From: Lutibacter oricola | Lineage (GTDB): Bacteria > Bacteroidota > Bacteroidia > Flavobacteriales > Flavobacteriaceae | Assembly (NCBI RefSeq): GCF_900106565.1 | Contig: NZ_FNNJ01000001.1 | Location: 496,001 to 560,000 of the forward strand | Reading direction: 5' to 3' | Length of the DNA stretch: 64,000 nt | Part shown: piece after piece, positions 53,662-61,712 of the stretch | How positions within the stretch are numbered: position 1 is the stretch's first letter | Layout: each line of letters starts with the position of its first letter | Program-made: the position numbers and the translations under genes | Notes under the pieces: model-generated | Told to the model about the DNA's origin: nothing | What the model saw: only the letters and a program-made list of their open reading frames with translations | Databases searched by the model: none

Positions 53662-55527
53662 ATGAAATTTAAATTATCACTAGTAATTTGTTTAATTGCA
53701 TTGCAAGTTTTTACAGCTTGTAGTCAAAAAACGAAACCTGTTGAGGTTGAACGTCCTAATATTGTTTGGATTGTATCAGAAGACAATTCAAAACATTATT
53801 TAAAAATGTTTGATGAACATGGTGCTACCGCTCCAAATATTGAAAGTTTGGCCGCAGATGGATTAACGTATACACATGCATTTTCCAATGCTGCTGTATG
53901 TAGTGCTGCAAGGTCAACTTTGATTTCTGCATCTTATGGTCCTCGTTTAGCAACTCATTATCATAGAAAAATGGAACAAGTTCCATTGCCTGAAGGTGTT
54001 GAAATGTTTCCTGCTTATTTAAAAAGAGCTGGTTATCATACAACAAACAATGCGAAAGAAGATTACAATTTATTCAAAGCAGATAATGTTTGGGATATGT
54101 CTTCAAAAAAAGCTACTTGGAGAGATCGCAAAGAAGGTCAACCTTTTTATCACGTATTTAATATTGGAACAACTCACGAAAGTAGATTGCATTTTACTAG
54201 AGAGGATATGAAAAAAGGAACAAAAACGGATGTAAATTCTGTTTTTGTACAACCAAATCATCCACAAACAGAGTTGTTTAAATTTACAAATGCATATTAC
54301 CACGACAAAATTCAGCAAATGGATACTGAAGTTGGTGAGGTAATTGCAAAGTTAAAAGAAGACGGCTTGTACGATAGTACATTTATATTTTATTATGGAG
54401 ATCACGGTGGTGTGTTACCTGGAAGTAAAGGTTATATTAATGAAATGGGAGTTCATGTGCCATTAGTAGTTCATATTCCTTCAAAGTATAAGCATTTAGT
54501 TGATGAAACTCCAGGAACGAAAGTTGATGGTTTTGTAAGTTTTATTGATTTTGGTGCAACTGTTTTAAATTTAGCAGGCGTTGAGTTACCTAAAGGAATA
54601 GATGGGAAACCATTTTTAGGAAAAGGAGTTTCTGGAAAAGAAGTTGCAAAGCGCGATGAGACATTTAGTTATGCCGATCGTTTTGATGAAAAGTACGATA
54701 TGGTTCGTGCGGTAAGAAAAGGTAAATTCAAATATACTAGAAATTTTCAACCATTTAATTTTAATGGTTTAATGAATAACTACCGTTACAAGCAATTAGC
54801 TTACCAAGAGTGGTTAGAATTGTATGAAGCAGGTAAATTGAATGAAATTCAATCACAGTTTTTTGAGCCAAAACATGCTGAAGAATTGTATGATGTTGAA
54901 GCTGATCCATTTGAAACAAATAATTTAGCAGATAAACCAGAGTATATTGAAACCGTTAAAGAATTAAGAGCTAATTTAAATAATAGAATGAAGTCTATGC
55001 CAGATTTATCTGTCTATCCAGAATTTTATTTAAAGAAAGTAGCATTTTCTAATCCGGTTGAATTTGGTCAGCAACACAAAAAAGATATTGAGGCATATCT
55101 TGAAGTAGCTAATTTAAATATTTTAAAGTTTGAAGATGCTAAAGTTAAAATCGATGAAAACTTAAAATCAGATGATGCTTGGAAACGTTACTGGGCATTA
55201 AATACTTGTAGTAGTTTTGGTAAAGAAGCTAATGAGTTTGTTAGTGTTGCTAAAGAAATTGCAAAATCAGATTCAGTGTTAATTAATAAAGTTAAAGCAG
55301 CAGAGTTTTTAGGTTTAGTAGGTAAACAAAATCCTGTTAATGTTATGACAAAAGCATTGTATGATACAAAAGATGGTGCTGAGGCTGTATTAATGTTAAA
55401 CTCTATTGTATTAATGAAGGATGGAGCTCACAAGTACAAATTCAACATTAAACAAGATAAAATTAATAAAATAACACTTGAAGAACCATTAGTATTAAGA
55501 AGGTTGGAGTATATTAATAAGAAATAA
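53662..55527 (+). CDS. Lipoprotein sulfatase (S1) with HEAT-like tail, CSAAR active site
   Basis: A 621-residue lipoprotein (VFTA-C20). The early metal site is SEDNSKH (Glu40-Asp41) and the formylglycine residue is Cys80 in CSAARSTLISAS, where the usual Thr/Ser-Gly that ends the motif is missing. GDHGGVLPGSKGY is the late metal site. It groups with the sulfatases at 10534 and 39228 but carries about 145 extra residues (about 475-621), predicted all-helical and HEAT-like (KRYWALNTCSSFG, KVKAAEFLGLVGK, AEAVLMLNSIVLM). It is the last gene of the locus; a 16-bp terminator starts 20 bases after the stop. Confidence 0.92.
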   Translation: MKFKLSLVICLIALQVFTACSQKTKPVEVERPNIVWIVSEDNSKHYLKMFDEHGATAPNIESLAADGLTYTHAFSNAAVCSAARSTLISASYGPRLATHYHRKMEQVPLPEGVEMFPAYLKRAGYHTTNNAKEDYNLFKADNVWDMSSKKATWRDRKEGQPFYHVFNIGTTHESRLHFTREDMKKGTKTDVNSVFVQPNHPQTELFKFTNAYYHDKIQQMDTEVGEVIAKLKEDGLYDSTFIFYYGDHGGVLPGSKGYINEMGVHVPLVVHIPSKYKHLVDETPGTKVDGFVSFIDFGATVLNLAGVELPKGIDGKPFLGKGVSGKEVAKRDETFSYADRFDEKYDMVRAVRKGKFKYTRNFQPFNFNGLMNNYRYKQLAYQEWLELYEAGKLNEIQSQFFEPKHAEELYDVEADPFETNNLADKPEYIETVKELRANLNNRMKSMPDLSVYPEFYLKKVAFSNPVEFGQQHKKDIEAYLEVANLNILKFEDAKVKIDENLKSDDAWKRYWALNTCSSFGKEANEFVSVAKEIAKSDSVLINKVKAAEFLGLVGKQNPVNVMTKALYDTKDGAEAVLMLNSIVLMKDGAHKYKFNIKQDKINKITLEEPLVLRRLEYINKK

Positions 55528-55547
55528 AAATAATGTTCTAAATATTC

Positions 55548-55596
55548 AAAAAGAGTTTGTATTGAAGTAATTTAATACAAACTCTTTTTATTTTAT
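55548..55596. terminator. Very strong terminator ending the polysaccharide locus
   Basis: A perfect 16-bp stem (55548-55563 with 55574-55589) with a 10-base loop has A and T tracts on both sides, so it can work for both strands. It also insulates the Lrp gene transcribed toward it. The rest of the gap to 55781 is AT-rich and shows no gene. Confidence 0.93.
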
Positions 55597-55781
55597 AGGT
55601 TTAATTTTTTTTTTACGTATCCTTTGTTATTAAAGTAATATTAATAGATTTTTAGTAGTTGTATTATTTGATTTATACGAAAATACTAAGATAAAGACTT
55701 TCATTATAATTTTTCAATTAAAGGAAATAGCATAACTTTTATAATATTGTAATAAATGCGATAAGAAAATATTTAAATTTT

Positions 55782-56270
55782 CTATAAAGAGTCCTCTTTA
55801 AGAGAACTTAAGTCCAAATTTGTAGTGTTTTTACCTTTTTTGATTGCAATATAACTATGCACGTTACCAATTTCAGAAATTAAGGATAATTTAGTTTGTA
55901 CAAAAGTTTCATAAGCATCTATATCTTCTAAAACAATTTTAACTAGAAAATCAAAATTTCCGGATACTTGATAGCATTCAGTAACTTCATTAAAACTATT
56001 CACTTGTTTTAAAAAATTTTGAAGATAACTTCTCGTGTGTCCTTTTAATTTTACTCCAATAAAAATGGTTTGTTTAAGGCCTATTTTCCGTTCATTTAAT
56101 AGTGCTACGTACTTATCAATATAACCTTCTTTTTCTAATTTTTTTATTCGTTCAAAAACAGGAGTTGGAGATAAGTTTAGTTTCTTAGCTAGTTTTTTTG
56201 TGGTAATTCTACAATCTGTTTGTAAAATTTCTAATATTTTTAAATCTGTTTTGTCCAGTTTTGCTTTCAT
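55782..56270 (-). CDS. Lrp/AsnC-family transcriptional regulator
   Basis: A 162-residue regulator. Residues 1-60 form the AsnC-type helix-turn-helix (LDKTDLKILEILQTDCRITTKKLAKKLNLS...VFERIKKLEKEGYIDKY). Residues about 70-145 form the ligand-sensing RAM domain (VTECYQVSGNFDFLVKIVLEDI). It is transcribed away from the phenylalanine/tyrosine operon, with 174 bases between the two starts, the classic arrangement for a regulator of the adjacent pathway. Sensing an aromatic amino acid is inferred from position. It is typical in length. Confidence 0.93.
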   Translation of the reverse strand: MKAKLDKTDLKILEILQTDCRITTKKLAKKLNLSPTPVFERIKKLEKEGYIDKYVALLNERKIGLKQTIFIGVKLKGHTRSYLQNFLKQVNSFNEVTECYQVSGNFDFLVKIVLEDIDAYETFVQTKLSLISEIGNVHSYIAIKKGKNTTNLDLSSLKEDSL

Positions 56271-56322
56271 AAAGATATTTATTTGGCTAAAGATATAAAG
56301 ATTAAAATTAAATAGTTAAAAA

Positions 56323-56435
56323 CACTATAAATAACTTTTTTTGTAGTGGAAAACACTTAATTAGGTAGTTTGATTAGATTTAAAAAACAAATTAGCTTCT
56401 TGTAGTGTTATATTTGGTTTACGCTACTTACACTA
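56323..56435. promoter_or_regulatory. Lrp-type operator candidates and operon promoter
   Basis: Four CACTA/TAGTG half-sites occur in the divergent gap: CACTA 56323, TAGTG 56344, TAGTG 56403 and CACTA 56431. The two TAGTG copies sit in a repeated TTGTAGTG. TATATTTG (56409-56416) matches the TAnnTTTG promoter box 28 bases before the aminotransferase start, between two half-sites. Control by the divergent Lrp-type regulator is inferred. Confidence 0.4.
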
Positions 56436-56444
56436 AAAAACTAA

Positions 56445-57566
56445 ATGAAAACCGAATCTAAAACATTAAAATCTCTTTTTAAGTCCTATTTAACTGTAAA
56501 GGATAGTTACAAAGGAGGAAAAGGAGTAATTAAAAAAGAAGGTCAAAAAACATATAAATTATCTTCTAATGAAAATCCTTTGGGCACATCATCATTAGCA
56601 ATTAATGCAATTAAAGAAGCAACAAAAGATTTGCATTTATATCCAGATACAACTGATTTTCGTTTGCGTGAAGCTTTGGAAGTTTATTACAATAGAGAAT
56701 TAACTAAAGACCAATTTATTTGCGCTGCAAGTGGTTCGGAAATAATAGATTTAACAATTAGAGCCTTTGTAAAAGAAGGTGATGAAGTAATAGTCTCAAC
56801 TCCTTGTTTTGTGCCTTACAAAATGTTTTCACGCTGGTCTGGAGCAAACGTTATTGATGTTCCATTATTAGAAAACAATTATAGCTTAAATATTGAAGGA
56901 ATATTAAACGTAGTTACCGAAAAAACGAGAATTGTATTTCTAACAAGTCCAAATAATCCAACGGGCTCATATATTTCTAAAGAAATTTTTGAAAGTTTAA
57001 TGGTGCAATTACCGACTAATATTGTAGTTGTTTTTGATGAGGTTTATTGGCATTTTGCTGAAGCAGAAGATTACACTACGGCACAATCATATATTTCTAG
57101 GTTTGTAAACCTAATTGCAATCAATAGTTTTTCAAAAACATATGGTTTGGCTTCGGTAAGAGTTGGCTATGCGTATATGAATGAAGAAGTAGCAGCTTAT
57201 TTACGTCAAATTTGTAAGCCTTTTTTAATTACAAAGCTGTCTTTAGAAGGTGCAATTGCATCATTAAAAGATGAAGTTTTTATTCAAAAAACGGTTGAAA
57301 CAATTCATTCAGAAAAGAAATTTTTAAAAGAAGAATTTAATAAGTTAGGAATTCAATTTTACCCAACACAAGCTAACTTTTACTTAATAACACCACCAAT
57401 TCCATCGAATGAATTTGTGCAGTTTTTAGCTGAAGAAGGGATAGCAGTAAGGCCGGTAGATAATTTTGGGGCAACAGGGAAAGTTAGAATTACAATTGGA
57501 ATACGAGAAGCAAATATAGCTTTGATTAAAGCATTAAATAAGTTGAAATTAATTTCACTTAATTAA
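56445..57566 (+). CDS. PLP-dependent class I/II aminotransferase (aromatic amino acid type)
   Basis: A 373-residue cytoplasmic aminotransferase of the histidinol-phosphate-aminotransferase-like group. KLSSNENPLG, SPNNPTGSYIS, FDEVYWHF (Asp198, binds the pyridine nitrogen) and NSFSKTYGLASVRVG (Lys231, Schiff base) are present. As first gene of a tyrosine-degradation operon it most likely converts tyrosine to 4-hydroxyphenylpyruvate, the substrate of the dioxygenase two genes downstream. A histidine-biosynthesis role is unlikely because no his genes are nearby. Confidence 0.88.
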   Translation: MKTESKTLKSLFKSYLTVKDSYKGGKGVIKKEGQKTYKLSSNENPLGTSSLAINAIKEATKDLHLYPDTTDFRLREALEVYYNRELTKDQFICAASGSEIIDLTIRAFVKEGDEVIVSTPCFVPYKMFSRWSGANVIDVPLLENNYSLNIEGILNVVTEKTRIVFLTSPNNPTGSYISKEIFESLMVQLPTNIVVVFDEVYWHFAEAEDYTTAQSYISRFVNLIAINSFSKTYGLASVRVGYAYMNEEVAAYLRQICKPFLITKLSLEGAIASLKDEVFIQKTVETIHSEKKFLKEEFNKLGIQFYPTQANFYLITPPIPSNEFVQFLAEEGIAVRPVDNFGATGKVRITIGIREANIALIKALNKLKLISLN

Positions 57567-57603
57567 TTGCTTATAGAAAATACTAAACTAAAAAAATCAC
57601 ATA

Positions 57604-58764
57604 ATGGCACGTTATCACACTTTAGGGAGCATTCCTAGAAAGCGTCATACTACCTTTGAAAAAACTGAAGGAGGTTTATACCAAGAAGAACTTTTTGGTA
57701 CTGCTGGTTTTTCAGGAATATCATCGCTTTTATACCATATTTATCCGCCAACAGTTGTAAATGAAGTTAAAGATTTAGGTTCGGTTGCACCAAAAATTGG
57801 GATAGAAAAAAATATGAAAGCATTGAGCTTTAAAGGTTTTTCAATTCAATCGGAAGAAGACTTTTTGGAGAGCAGAAAAACATTGTTTGTAAATAACGAT
57901 TTACACATTGGTTTGGCTGCTCCCAAAGGTTTTTCAAAAACGTATTTTTATAAAAATGCCGATGCCGATGAAATGTTATTTATTCATAAAGGTTCAGGAA
58001 AATTAAATACTTGTCACGGTTCAATTTCTTTTAAATATGGAGATTATGTAATTATTCCCAAGGGAATTATTTATCAGATTGAATTTGATTCAGAAGATAA
58101 TAGAATTTTATATGTAGAATCTTTTGAGCCAATTTTTACACCAAAAAGATATCGAAATAATTTCGGGCAATTATTAGAACATTCACCATTTTGTGAGCGC
58201 GATTTTAGATTGCCTGAAAACTTAAAAACTCTTGATTTAAAAGGTGATTTTAAGGTGAAGGTAAAAAAGCAAGGAAATATGTGGGAATACACCTATGGAA
58301 ATCATCCTTTTGATGTGGTTGGCTGGGACGGATTTCATTATCCGTTTGCATTTTCAATTCACGATTTTGAACCAATAACAGGAAGAATTCATCAACCGCC
58401 ACCAGTTCATCAAACTTGGGAGTCGGCAGGTTTTGTGGTGTGTAGTTTTGTACCTAGAATGTACGATTATCACCCAAAATCTATTCCTGCACCGTACCAC
58501 CATTCAAACATAGATTCTGATGAATTGTTGTATTACGTTGATGGTGATTTTATGAGTAGAAACAACATTGAAAAAGGACAATTAACATTGCATCCAGGTG
58601 GAATTCCACACGGACCGCATCCAGGAGCTATTGAAAGAAGTGTCGGTAAGAAATTTACAGAAGAATTAGCGGTAATGATAGATCCTTTTAGACCATTATC
58701 TATTACTGAAAAAGCATTAAAACTACAAGTCGAAGATTATTATAAATCTTGGAAAACAAACTAA
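57604..58764 (+). CDS. hmgA: Homogentisate 1,2-dioxygenase
   Basis: A 386-residue non-haem iron enzyme that opens the ring of homogentisate to maleylacetoacetate. The cupin core has DADEMLFIHKGSGKL, and GRIHQPPPVHQTWESAGFVVCSFVPR precedes the metal site. Probable iron ligands are His300 (PYHHSN), Glu307 (SDELLYY) and His336 (GIPHGPHPG). It is shorter than the roughly 440-residue human and Pseudomonas enzymes, as is usual in Bacteroidetes. It lies 37 bases after the aminotransferase and 10 before the HPPD gene. I see no signal peptide. Confidence 0.93.
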   Translation: MARYHTLGSIPRKRHTTFEKTEGGLYQEELFGTAGFSGISSLLYHIYPPTVVNEVKDLGSVAPKIGIEKNMKALSFKGFSIQSEEDFLESRKTLFVNNDLHIGLAAPKGFSKTYFYKNADADEMLFIHKGSGKLNTCHGSISFKYGDYVIIPKGIIYQIEFDSEDNRILYVESFEPIFTPKRYRNNFGQLLEHSPFCERDFRLPENLKTLDLKGDFKVKVKKQGNMWEYTYGNHPFDVVGWDGFHYPFAFSIHDFEPITGRIHQPPPVHQTWESAGFVVCSFVPRMYDYHPKSIPAPYHHSNIDSDELLYYVDGDFMSRNNIEKGQLTLHPGGIPHGPHPGAIERSVGKKFTEELAVMIDPFRPLSITEKALKLQVEDYYKSWKTN

Positions 58765-58774
58765 AAAAATAAAA

Positions 58775-59941
58775 ATGTCAGCAGAAATTAAAAATTTAAA
58801 AGATTTACAAAATACAGAATACTCGCTAAAGAAATTGTTCTCTGATGCAGAAGATTTTCTTCCATTATTAGGAACAGATTATGTAGAATTATACGTAGGT
58901 AACGCCAAGCAATCGGCAAATTATTATAAAACAGCTTTTGGTTTTCAATCTGAAGCTTACGCAGGATTAGAAACTGGTATGAAAGACCGAGTTTCGTATG
59001 TGTTAAAGCAAGATAAAATTCGTTTGGTTTTAACAACTTCATTAGAAGAAGGTGGCGAAATAAATGAGCATATAGACAAGCACGGAGATGGTGTAAAAGT
59101 AGTCGCTCTTTGGGTTGAAGATGCAACAAAATCTTGGGAAGAAACCACTAAAAGAGGTGCAAAATCATATATGGAACCTACACGAGAAGACGATGGTGAA
59201 AATGGTTATGTAGTTCGTTCTGGAATTCATACATACGGAGACACCGTTCACGTTTTTGTGGAAAGAAAAAACTATAAAGGTGTGTTTTTACCAAATTATA
59301 AAAAATGGGAATCTCATTACAATCCAAAGCCAGTAGGTTTAAAATTTATTGATCATATGGTTGGTAATGTTGGCTGGGATGAAATGAATAAATGGTGCGA
59401 GTTTTATGCAAAAGTAATGGGGTTTGCGCAAATAATTTCATTTGATGATAAAGATATTTCAACAGATTTTACAGCTTTAATGAGTAAAGTAATGTCTAAC
59501 GGAAATGGGCGAATTAAATTCCCTATAAATGAACCTGCAGAAGGGAAGAAGAAATCTCAAATTGAAGAGTATATAGATTTTTATAACGGACCAGGAGTTC
59601 AGCATATTGCAGTAGCAACTAATGATATTGTTTCAACAGTTTCAGCAATGAGAGATAGAGGTGTTGAGTTTTTATATGTTCCTGAAAATTATTACGATGA
59701 TTTGTTAGAGCGTGTTGGAGAAATTGATGAGGATATTGAGGTTTTAAAAAAACACGGTATCTTGATAGACCGAGACGATGAAGGTTATTTACTGCAATTG
59801 TTTACAAAACCTGTGGTAGACAGACCAACAATGTTTTTTGAAATTATTCAAAGAAAAGGCGCACAATCTTTTGGAAAAGGAAACTTTAAAGCATTGTTTG
59901 AAGCTATTGAAAGAGAACAAGAAAATAGAGGGACACTTTAA
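58775..59941 (+). CDS. hppD: 4-Hydroxyphenylpyruvate dioxygenase
   Basis: A 388-residue iron enzyme converting 4-hydroxyphenylpyruvate to homogentisate. Two vicinal-oxygen-chelate halves are visible. The ligand triad is His194 (FIDHMVGNV), His277 (PGVQHIAVATND) and Glu356 (FFEIIQRKG). LLQLFTKPVVDRPTMF is the conserved C-terminal segment. It is full length. Gene order (dioxygenase for the product before the one for the substrate) and 10-base gaps on both sides indicate one transcript. Confidence 0.96.
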   Translation: MSAEIKNLKDLQNTEYSLKKLFSDAEDFLPLLGTDYVELYVGNAKQSANYYKTAFGFQSEAYAGLETGMKDRVSYVLKQDKIRLVLTTSLEEGGEINEHIDKHGDGVKVVALWVEDATKSWEETTKRGAKSYMEPTREDDGENGYVVRSGIHTYGDTVHVFVERKNYKGVFLPNYKKWESHYNPKPVGLKFIDHMVGNVGWDEMNKWCEFYAKVMGFAQIISFDDKDISTDFTALMSKVMSNGNGRIKFPINEPAEGKKKSQIEEYIDFYNGPGVQHIAVATNDIVSTVSAMRDRGVEFLYVPENYYDDLLERVGEIDEDIEVLKKHGILIDRDDEGYLLQLFTKPVVDRPTMFFEIIQRKGAQSFGKGNFKALFEAIEREQENRGTL

Positions 59942-59951
59942 AAAATAGGTA

Positions 59952-61697
59952 GTGAATTCTAAAAATAAAATAGAATTAAATAGCGTAACAAAAAGGTTGC
60001 CAAAGCATTTGCTTAAATTCATTGTAAAGCAACCTTATGAGGAATATACAGCTCAAAATCAAGCTGTGTGGCGCTATGTTATGCGATTGAATATTGATTA
60101 CCTAAAAAATACAGCACACAGTTATTATTTAGATGGAATTGAAAAAACAGGAATTTCCATAGATAGCATTCCTAAAATGGAAGGAATGAACAGAATTTTG
60201 AAAGAAATTGGCTGGGCAGCAGTTGCGGTTGATGGATTTATTCCTCCAAATGCTTTTATGGAATTTCAGGCGTACAATGTGTTGGTAATCGCATCGGATA
60301 TTAGAACATTGGAACATATTGAGTATACGCCGGCACCAGATATTATTCACGAAGCGGCTGGGCACGCACCAATAATTGCAAACCCTGAATATGCTGAATA
60401 TTTAAGACGTTTTGGAGAGATTGGAAGCAAAGCAATTTCGTCTGATAAAGATTATGAAATGTACGAGGCTGTTAGGCATTTATCAATTATAAAAGAAGAT
60501 CCAAATACTTCAGAAAATGAAATTGAAAAAGCTACTGAAGTAGTTAATAATCTTCAAAATAATATGGGTGAATTGTCTGAAATGGCTCAAATTAGAAATT
60601 TGCATTGGTGGACAGTTGAGTATGGATTAATTGGAGAGCTAGAAAATCCAAAAATATACGGAGCTGGTTTGCTTTCTTCAATTGGAGAGAGTAAATCTTG
60701 TTTAAAAGAAGCGGTTAAAAAGATTCCATATTCTATGAAAGCTGCGCAACAAAATTTTGATATTACTAAACCACAACCTCAATTATTTGTAACTCCAAAT
60801 TTTGCGCATTTAAGTTATGTTTTGGAGAAGTTTGCAAACACAATGGCGGTTAGAAAAGGCGGTTTAAAAGGAATTCAGAAGTTGATTGCTTCAAAAAATA
60901 TTGGAACTATTGAGTTAAGTACTGGATTACAAATTTCAGGAGTTTTTACCAATGTAATTAGTAATGAAAATAAACCAATTTATATTCAAACTACTGGAGA
61001 AACAGCATTAGCTTCTAGAGATAAAGAGCTAATTGGCCACGGTGTAAATTATCATAAAGAAGGTTTTGGAAGTCCTATTGGAAAGTTGGAAGGAATTAAC
61101 TTGGCAATTGAAGATATGTCGCCAAAAGATTTGGAGGTGTATGGAATTTACGAAGGTTTAAATACTGAATTATTTTTTGAAGGAGGAGTTAAAGTGTGTG
61201 GACAAATAATTACAGGAGTTAGAGATTTACAAGGAAAAATAATGCTGATTTCTTTTAAAAATTGTATGGTTACTTATGGCGATGAAGTTCTTTTCAAGCC
61301 AGAATGGGGAATTTATGATATGGCGGTAGGTAAAGATGTTGTTTCCGCTTTTTCTGGACCTGCTTCAAGTGAATCTTTTGAAGATATTTACGAAGTTCCT
61401 TCAGAAAAAACACACAAAATTACATATTCCGAAAAAGAGTTGAAGCTGCATTCTTATTACAATGAAATAAGAAAAATGAGAGAAACCGAAAAAATAGAGT
61501 TAGCTAGAATTGAAATTATTTTTAATGAAGTTGTAACTAATTTTAATAATGAATGGTTGTTGTTTTTAGAAATGTACGAGCTAACTTATAAAAATGAAGG
61601 CAGTTTTTCAGAAGTTGTTTTAAAACAATTAGAAGAGTTAAAGCAAGAAAATAAATACAAGAAATTAATTGAAGATGGTATAAATCTGCTGTCTTAA
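59952..61697 (+). CDS. phhA: Phenylalanine 4-monooxygenase (aromatic amino acid hydroxylase), extended form
   Basis: A 581-residue pterin-dependent hydroxylase making tyrosine from phenylalanine. It starts with GTG: an in-frame TAG lies six bases upstream and the next ATG would remove conserved sequence. Iron ligands are His133 and His138 in IIHEAAGHAP and Glu223 in WWTVEYGL. The last spacing is about 85 residues against about 40 in short bacterial and mammalian enzymes, because of a charged helical insertion (about 155-210). After the catalytic domain (to about 320) come some 260 residues of unclear function with beta-rich and then helical parts. It is neighboured by HPPD and fumarylacetoacetase. 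Confidence 0.9.
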   Translation: MNSKNKIELNSVTKRLPKHLLKFIVKQPYEEYTAQNQAVWRYVMRLNIDYLKNTAHSYYLDGIEKTGISIDSIPKMEGMNRILKEIGWAAVAVDGFIPPNAFMEFQAYNVLVIASDIRTLEHIEYTPAPDIIHEAAGHAPIIANPEYAEYLRRFGEIGSKAISSDKDYEMYEAVRHLSIIKEDPNTSENEIEKATEVVNNLQNNMGELSEMAQIRNLHWWTVEYGLIGELENPKIYGAGLLSSIGESKSCLKEAVKKIPYSMKAAQQNFDITKPQPQLFVTPNFAHLSYVLEKFANTMAVRKGGLKGIQKLIASKNIGTIELSTGLQISGVFTNVISNENKPIYIQTTGETALASRDKELIGHGVNYHKEGFGSPIGKLEGINLAIEDMSPKDLEVYGIYEGLNTELFFEGGVKVCGQIITGVRDLQGKIMLISFKNCMVTYGDEVLFKPEWGIYDMAVGKDVVSAFSGPASSESFEDIYEVPSEKTHKITYSEKELKLHSYYNEIRKMRETEKIELARIEIIFNEVVTNFNNEWLLFLEMYELTYKNEGSFSEVVLKQLEELKQENKYKKLIEDGINLLS

Positions 61698-61712
61698 AAA
61701 GAAAAAAATACA

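Noticed and set aside
58788-59129. A 113-codon minus-strand open frame
   Set aside because: It lies wholly within the HPPD gene, whose iron ligands and length are complete; the antisense translation is leucine/histidine-rich noise.
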